From Streptomyces antimycoticus (GTDB lineage: Bacteria; Actinomycetota; Actinomycetes; Streptomycetales; Streptomycetaceae), in assembly GCF_005405925.1 (NCBI RefSeq), contig NZ_BJHV01000001.1, positions 3,286,001-3,350,000 on the forward strand: a DNA stretch of 64,000 nt, in the 5' to 3' direction. How positions within the stretch are numbered: the first letter of the stretch is position 1; each line of letters starts with the position of its first letter. The notes beneath the pieces were generated by a model. It made no database searches. It saw only the letters and a list, made by a program, of their open reading frames with translations, and was not told the DNA's origin. This document shows positions 60,928 to 64,000 of the stretch, one piece after another. A program made the translations under genes and the position numbers.

Positions 60928-62550
60928 TCAGACCTGCTTGAGGCCGGGGTTCCCGGCCTCGCTGACGAATGACGCCGCCGTGGTGAGCGGCGCGCCCGGG
61001 GTGGTGACCGCGGAGACGGTCTTGTAGTCGGCCCGTGCCCGCTCCTCGTCCAGCGAGACCGTCACATAGCCGCGCCGGCCGTTGTAGAACTTCATATGCG
61101 GGTTGGCGGCCAGGTAGGTGGCCCAGTTGTCGGGCTTGTCGGCGCCGTCCTTGCCGCTGCTGACGGAGGTGCCGACGAACTCCACGCCCAGGGTCCGGGA
61201 CCCCGGGTCGTCGAAGTCCTTCTTGATGTCGAAGGCGTAGTGCACATGGACATCGCCGGTGAGCACCACGAAGTTCTCCAGGCCCGCCTGCTCGACACCG
61301 GCCAGGATCCGCTCGCGGGAGGCGGGGTAGCCGTCCCAGGAGTCCATGGAGAGCTGGGAGCGCGCGGCCGTGGTGTTCTTCCGCTGGGAGAAGGTGACCT
61401 GCTGCGGCAGTACGTTCCAGGTGGCGGTGGAGCTCTGGAAGCCGCTCAGCAGCCAGCGCTCCTGGGCGCTGCCGGTGAGGGTGCGCGCGGGGTCCTCGGA
61501 CTCCGGGCCGGGGTACTGCCAGCCGTCGCCGTACGCCTGGTTGGAGCGGTACTGCCGGGTGTCGAGGATGTCGAACTGGGCCAGCTTGCCGTAGTGGAAG
61601 CGGCGGTAGAGCCGCATATCGGCGCCGTCCGGCTGCTGCGGCATCCGCAGCGGCATGTTCTCCCAGTACGCGCGGTAGGCGGCGGCCCGGCGGATCAGGA
61701 ACTCGTCCGAGGGGCCGCCGTTCTCGTCGATGTCGTCCGCGTAGTTGTTCTCGGTCTCGTGGTCGTCCCAGGTGACGAACCAGGGGAAGGCGGCGTGGGC
61801 GGCCTGGAGGTCCTCGTCGGACTTGTAGAGCGCGTAGCGCAGCCGGTAGTCCTCGAGGGTCATCGTCTCGGCGTTGAACACCGCGGGGAGGGTGCGGTCG
61901 GTGTACTTCCGGGCGCCGCCCACGGAGTTGACCGCGTACTCGTACTGGTAGTCGCCCACGTGGAAGACGGCGTCCAGATCCTCGTCCGCCAGGTGGCGGT
62001 AGGCGGTGAAGTAGCCGTCGTGGTACGCCTGGCAGGACACCAGGCCGAAGCGCACGTCCCGGACCTTGGCGCCCACGGCGGGGGTGGTGCGGGTGCGGCC
62101 CACCGGGCTGGTCCAGTTCCCGGCCCGGAAGCGGTACCAGTAGACGCGGTCCGGCTCCAGCCCGCCCGCGTCCACGTGCACCGTGTAGTTGAACTCCGCG
62201 TGCGCGGAGGTGGTCCCGCGGCGGGCGACGCGCTGGAACTTCTCGTCGCGGGCGATCTCCCAGCCGACCTTGACGGTGCCCTCTTCGGGCAGCCCGTTGC
62301 CGGGCTCGTACGGGCGGGGCGCCAGCCTGGTCCACAGCACGACCGCGCCGGGCAGCGGGTCGCCGGAGGCCACGCCGAGCGTGAAGGGGTTGTCGGCGAG
62401 GGCGCGCGGAGACACCTGCGCGGCGTGGGCGCTGGGCAGGTTGGTGGTGAACGCGAGCGCGGCGGCGGCTCCGGTGACGGTGAGGAAGCGGCGGCGTCCC
62501 AGACGTGCGGCCGCGGCTCGTATGGCCTGCTGGTGCGAGTCGTGTGCCAT
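60928..62550 (-). CDS. phoD: PhoD-type alkaline phosphatase/phosphodiesterase, Tat-exported
   Basis: A 540-residue extracellular enzyme that releases phosphate from phosphodiesters such as teichoic acids. The Tat signal is GRRRFLTVTGAAAALAF. A fibronectin-like N-terminal PhoD domain (FTLGVASGDPLPGAVVLWTRL) precedes the phosphatase: RFGLVSCQAYHDGYFTAY, VFHVGDYQYEY, VTWDDHETENNYADD and VLTGDVHVHYAFDI supply the iron/calcium ligands. ATG 62550. No clear PHO box was identified in the 173-base divergent spacer with the SDR gene. Confidence 0.93.
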   Translation of the reverse strand: MAHDSHQQAIRAAAARLGRRRFLTVTGAAAALAFTTNLPSAHAAQVSPRALADNPFTLGVASGDPLPGAVVLWTRLAPRPYEPGNGLPEEGTVKVGWEIARDEKFQRVARRGTTSAHAEFNYTVHVDAGGLEPDRVYWYRFRAGNWTSPVGRTRTTPAVGAKVRDVRFGLVSCQAYHDGYFTAYRHLADEDLDAVFHVGDYQYEYAVNSVGGARKYTDRTLPAVFNAETMTLEDYRLRYALYKSDEDLQAAHAAFPWFVTWDDHETENNYADDIDENGGPSDEFLIRRAAAYRAYWENMPLRMPQQPDGADMRLYRRFHYGKLAQFDILDTRQYRSNQAYGDGWQYPGPESEDPARTLTGSAQERWLLSGFQSSTATWNVLPQQVTFSQRKNTTAARSQLSMDSWDGYPASRERILAGVEQAGLENFVVLTGDVHVHYAFDIKKDFDDPGSRTLGVEFVGTSVSSGKDGADKPDNWATYLAANPHMKFYNGRRGYVTVSLDEERARADYKTVSAVTTPGAPLTTAASFVSEAGNPGLKQV

Positions 62551-62677
62551 GTGCTCTCCCCTGGCTCGTGGCGTCAGAGGAATTGCAGTGTCGGGGGACG
62601 GCCGGCCGCTTGCGTGCACACGACATCGATATGACCGCTGGGTGAGGTCCATTGCCGGAAGGGACCATTGCGGCGAA

Positions 62678-62710
62678 TTGACGTGCCCACACGTCGAACT
62701 GACGTGGCGT
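62678..62710. promoter_or_regulatory. Direct and inverted TGACGTG repeats before the SDR gene
   Basis: 62680-62695 is an inverted repeat GACGTG-CCCA-CACGTC, and TGACGTG occurs twice in direct order about 21 bases apart (62679 and 62700), two helical turns. It may be a regulator site controlling the SDR gene (start 62724) and possibly phoD. Confidence 0.45.
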
Positions 62711-62723
62711 ACGCTGCGGCGCC

Positions 62724-63497
62724 ATGAGCGACGGTCATGTGTCGGTGGTGTCGAAAGTGGCGGTGGTGACGGGCGCGGGCTCCGGGGTCGGCCGGGCGGT
62801 GGCGCTCGAACTCCTGGAGTCGGGCTGGTCGGTGGTGCTGGCGGGGCGCCGCGAGGAGGCCCTGGCCGAGACGGCGCGGCTGGCCGGCGGCGGCCCGCCG
62901 GCCCCCGTGGTGCCGACGGATGTGGCCAGGCCGGAGCGGGTGGAGGCGCTCTTCGCGGCGGTGCGGGAGCGGTTCGGACGGCTCGATCTGCTGTTCAACA
63001 ACGCGGGGAGCTTCGGCCCGCGCGGTGTGGCCCTGGCGGACCTGGCCTACGAGGACTGGCGGTCGGTCGTGGACACCAATCTGACGGGCGCGTTCCTGTG
63101 CGCCCAGGCGGCGTTCCGGCAGATGCGGGATCAGGAACCACAGGGTGGACGGATCATCAACAACGGCTCCATATCGGCGCACACGCCCAGGCCGGACAGC
63201 GTGGCGTACACCGCCACCAAGCACGCCATCACGGGGCTCACCAAGTCGCTGTCGCTGGACGGGCGCCGGTACCGTATCGCCTGCGGGCAGATCGACATCG
63301 GCAACGCGGCGACCGAGATGACCGAGCGGATGTCCGCCGGTGTACCGCAGGCGAACGGGGAGGTGGCGGTCGAGCCCGTGATGGACGTCGCGGACGTGGC
63401 GCGCACGGTGCGGCATATGGCGTCGCTGCCGCTGGAGGCCAACGTGCAGTTCGCGACGGTCATGGCGACGGCGATGCCGTACATCGGCCGCGGCTGA
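62724..63497 (+). CDS. Short-chain dehydrogenase/reductase
   Basis: A 257-residue classical SDR. The cofactor motif is [19 protein letters not shown] near residue 15, then [10 protein letters not shown] near 92, the catalytic serine region [14 protein letters not shown] near 145, and the [15 protein letters not shown] motif (Tyr and Lys of YxxxK) near 165. GRREEAL after strand 2 suggests NADP preference. Substrate unknown. ATG 62724 follows a leader with TGACGTG repeats. Monocistronic. Confidence 0.93.
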   Translation: MSDGHVSVVSKVAVVTGAGSGVGRAVALELLESGWSVVLAGRREEALAETARLAGGGPPAPVVPTDVARPERVEALFAAVRERFGRLDLLFNNAGSFGPRGVALADLAYEDWRSVVDTNLTGAFLCAQAAFRQMRDQEPQGGRIINNGSISAHTPRPDSVAYTATKHAITGLTKSLSLDGRRYRIACGQIDIGNAATEMTERMSAGVPQANGEVAVEPVMDVADVARTVRHMASLPLEANVQFATVMATAMPYIGRG

Positions 63498-63749
63498 CGG
63501 ATGAGGGTTCGTCACCCGTCCTAGATAACCCTCCAATTGTGGAGATAATGTGAGGATGCGGGCAATTCACTCCATCGGCACAGCGGCTTCGACGCCACGG
63601 CCGACACACCCGCTCACCCACCTCCGGACCGGTACCCTCTCCCGCCCCCGGACTGTTCGAGGCCCGCTCCATATGGCAGGGTCGTTTCCCACCGCGCCAC
63701 ACCTTTCACCACCGCCCCACGACCGCCATCCGAACGAAGAGAGACCGCC

Positions 63750-64000
63750 GTGCGTTCTCTGCCGCTCACCTTGGTCGCCCGTCTGCTGCCCGTCGCCGTC
63801 CTCGCCGCCGCGGGGGTGGCCATGACGACGTCGGACGACTCGGACGCGGGCGCCACCCCGGCGGGCCCCTCCCCGCAGACCTCGGCCCCGGCCACCGGCG
63901 CCGCCGCGCCGCGCTACGCCAAGCCGCCCGCGGAGGCGTGCACCACCCTCCCGGAGTCGATGATCAAGGACCTGGTGCCGGGCGCCAAGGCGGCCGGGAA
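63750..64000 (+). CDS. Secreted or membrane-anchored protein, cut by the right edge
   Basis: The first 83 residues of a longer protein are present. GTG 63750 follows GAAGAGAG. The sequence begins MRSLPLTLVARLLPVAVLAA with a hydrophobic signal core, then AGVAMTTSDDSDAGATPAGP and a Ser/Thr/Pro/Ala linker, then YAKPPAEACTTLPESMIKDL with LVPGAK. The C-x-x-L-PxxMIKDLVPGA layout resembles DUF3558-type exported proteins. No lipobox was seen. Function unknown. Confidence 0.6.
   Translation, partial: MRSLPLTLVARLLPVAVLAAAGVAMTTSDDSDAGATPAGPSPQTSAPATGAAAPRYAKPPAEACTTLPESMIKDLVPGAKAAG

Noticed and set aside
62551..62677. PHO box in front of phoD
   Set aside because: A single CTCACCC-like segment was seen but no tandem GTTCACC units, so phosphate control could not be supported from the sequence.

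Overview
The window is chromosomal DNA of a Streptomyces-type actinomycete. The evidence is very high G+C, GTG and TTG starts, ATGA stop-start overlaps, leaderless-looking promoters, rare TTA leucine codons confined to regulators, DmdR/IdeR-type iron boxes, and a typical gene set (malE-malR, glnE beside a glutamine synthetase, panB, SARP and XRE/ATP-binding regulators, efeOBU). No rRNA, tRNA, CRISPR array, prophage or complete insertion sequence was seen.

Layout. 1-4.8 kb: maltose/maltodextrin locus (malF partial, malE, a divergent GH13 alpha-glucosidase, malR). 4.9-13.5 kb: PAP2 membrane protein, HAD phosphatase, a threonine-synthase-like PLP enzyme coupled to a YheO-type regulator, an MBL hydrolase, a long imperfect inverted repeat, an RsbW-like kinase, a DUF385-like protein and two tandem membrane-anchored paralogues. 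13.5-18.5 kb: glnE and a glutamine synthetase-like gene. 18.5-29.7 kb: copper oxidase behind a CsoR-like operator and a MITE-like element, nadE, alpha/beta hydrolase, MFS, membrane EEP phosphatase, TetR/DHA2 efflux pair with a perfect palindromic operator, panB. 29.8-37.2 kb: DrrAB-type ABC exporter, large SARP/NB-ARC/TPR regulator, M50 protease, F420-dependent NADP reductase. 37.3-41.8 kb: sialidase-ABC importer operon behind a strong promoter and a palindromic operator. 41.9-49.2 kb: conserved hypothetical protein, MFS, small protein with a decayed duplicate, map, iron-boxed heme oxygenase, GNAT, and an XRE/ATP-binding/small-protein module. 49.4-54.6 kb: iron-boxed efeOBU, lipoprotein, degenerate primase-polymerase-like protein. 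54.8-64 kb: glycerophosphodiesterase, Rsm22-like methyltransferase, serine hydrolase, Bcr-type MFS, Gfo/Idh/MocA oxidoreductase, PhoD phosphatase, SDR and a truncated secreted protein.

How the genes work together. Sugar uptake is represented twice (MalEF with MalR; a sialoside importer with an intracellular sialidase). Iron is handled by two iron-box loci about 4 kb apart: heme degradation and ferrous iron uptake by EfeUOB. Nitrogen control is represented by glnE next to a GS paralogue that lacks the usual adenylylation motif.

Two cross-cutting patterns matter to any user of this sequence. First, seven conserved genes (and two more probably) are broken by what looks like one missing base, most often beside a short G or C run, which suggests residual consensus errors rather than pseudogenes. 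Second, several genes end in or beside tandem minisatellites that duplicate or abut their stop codons.
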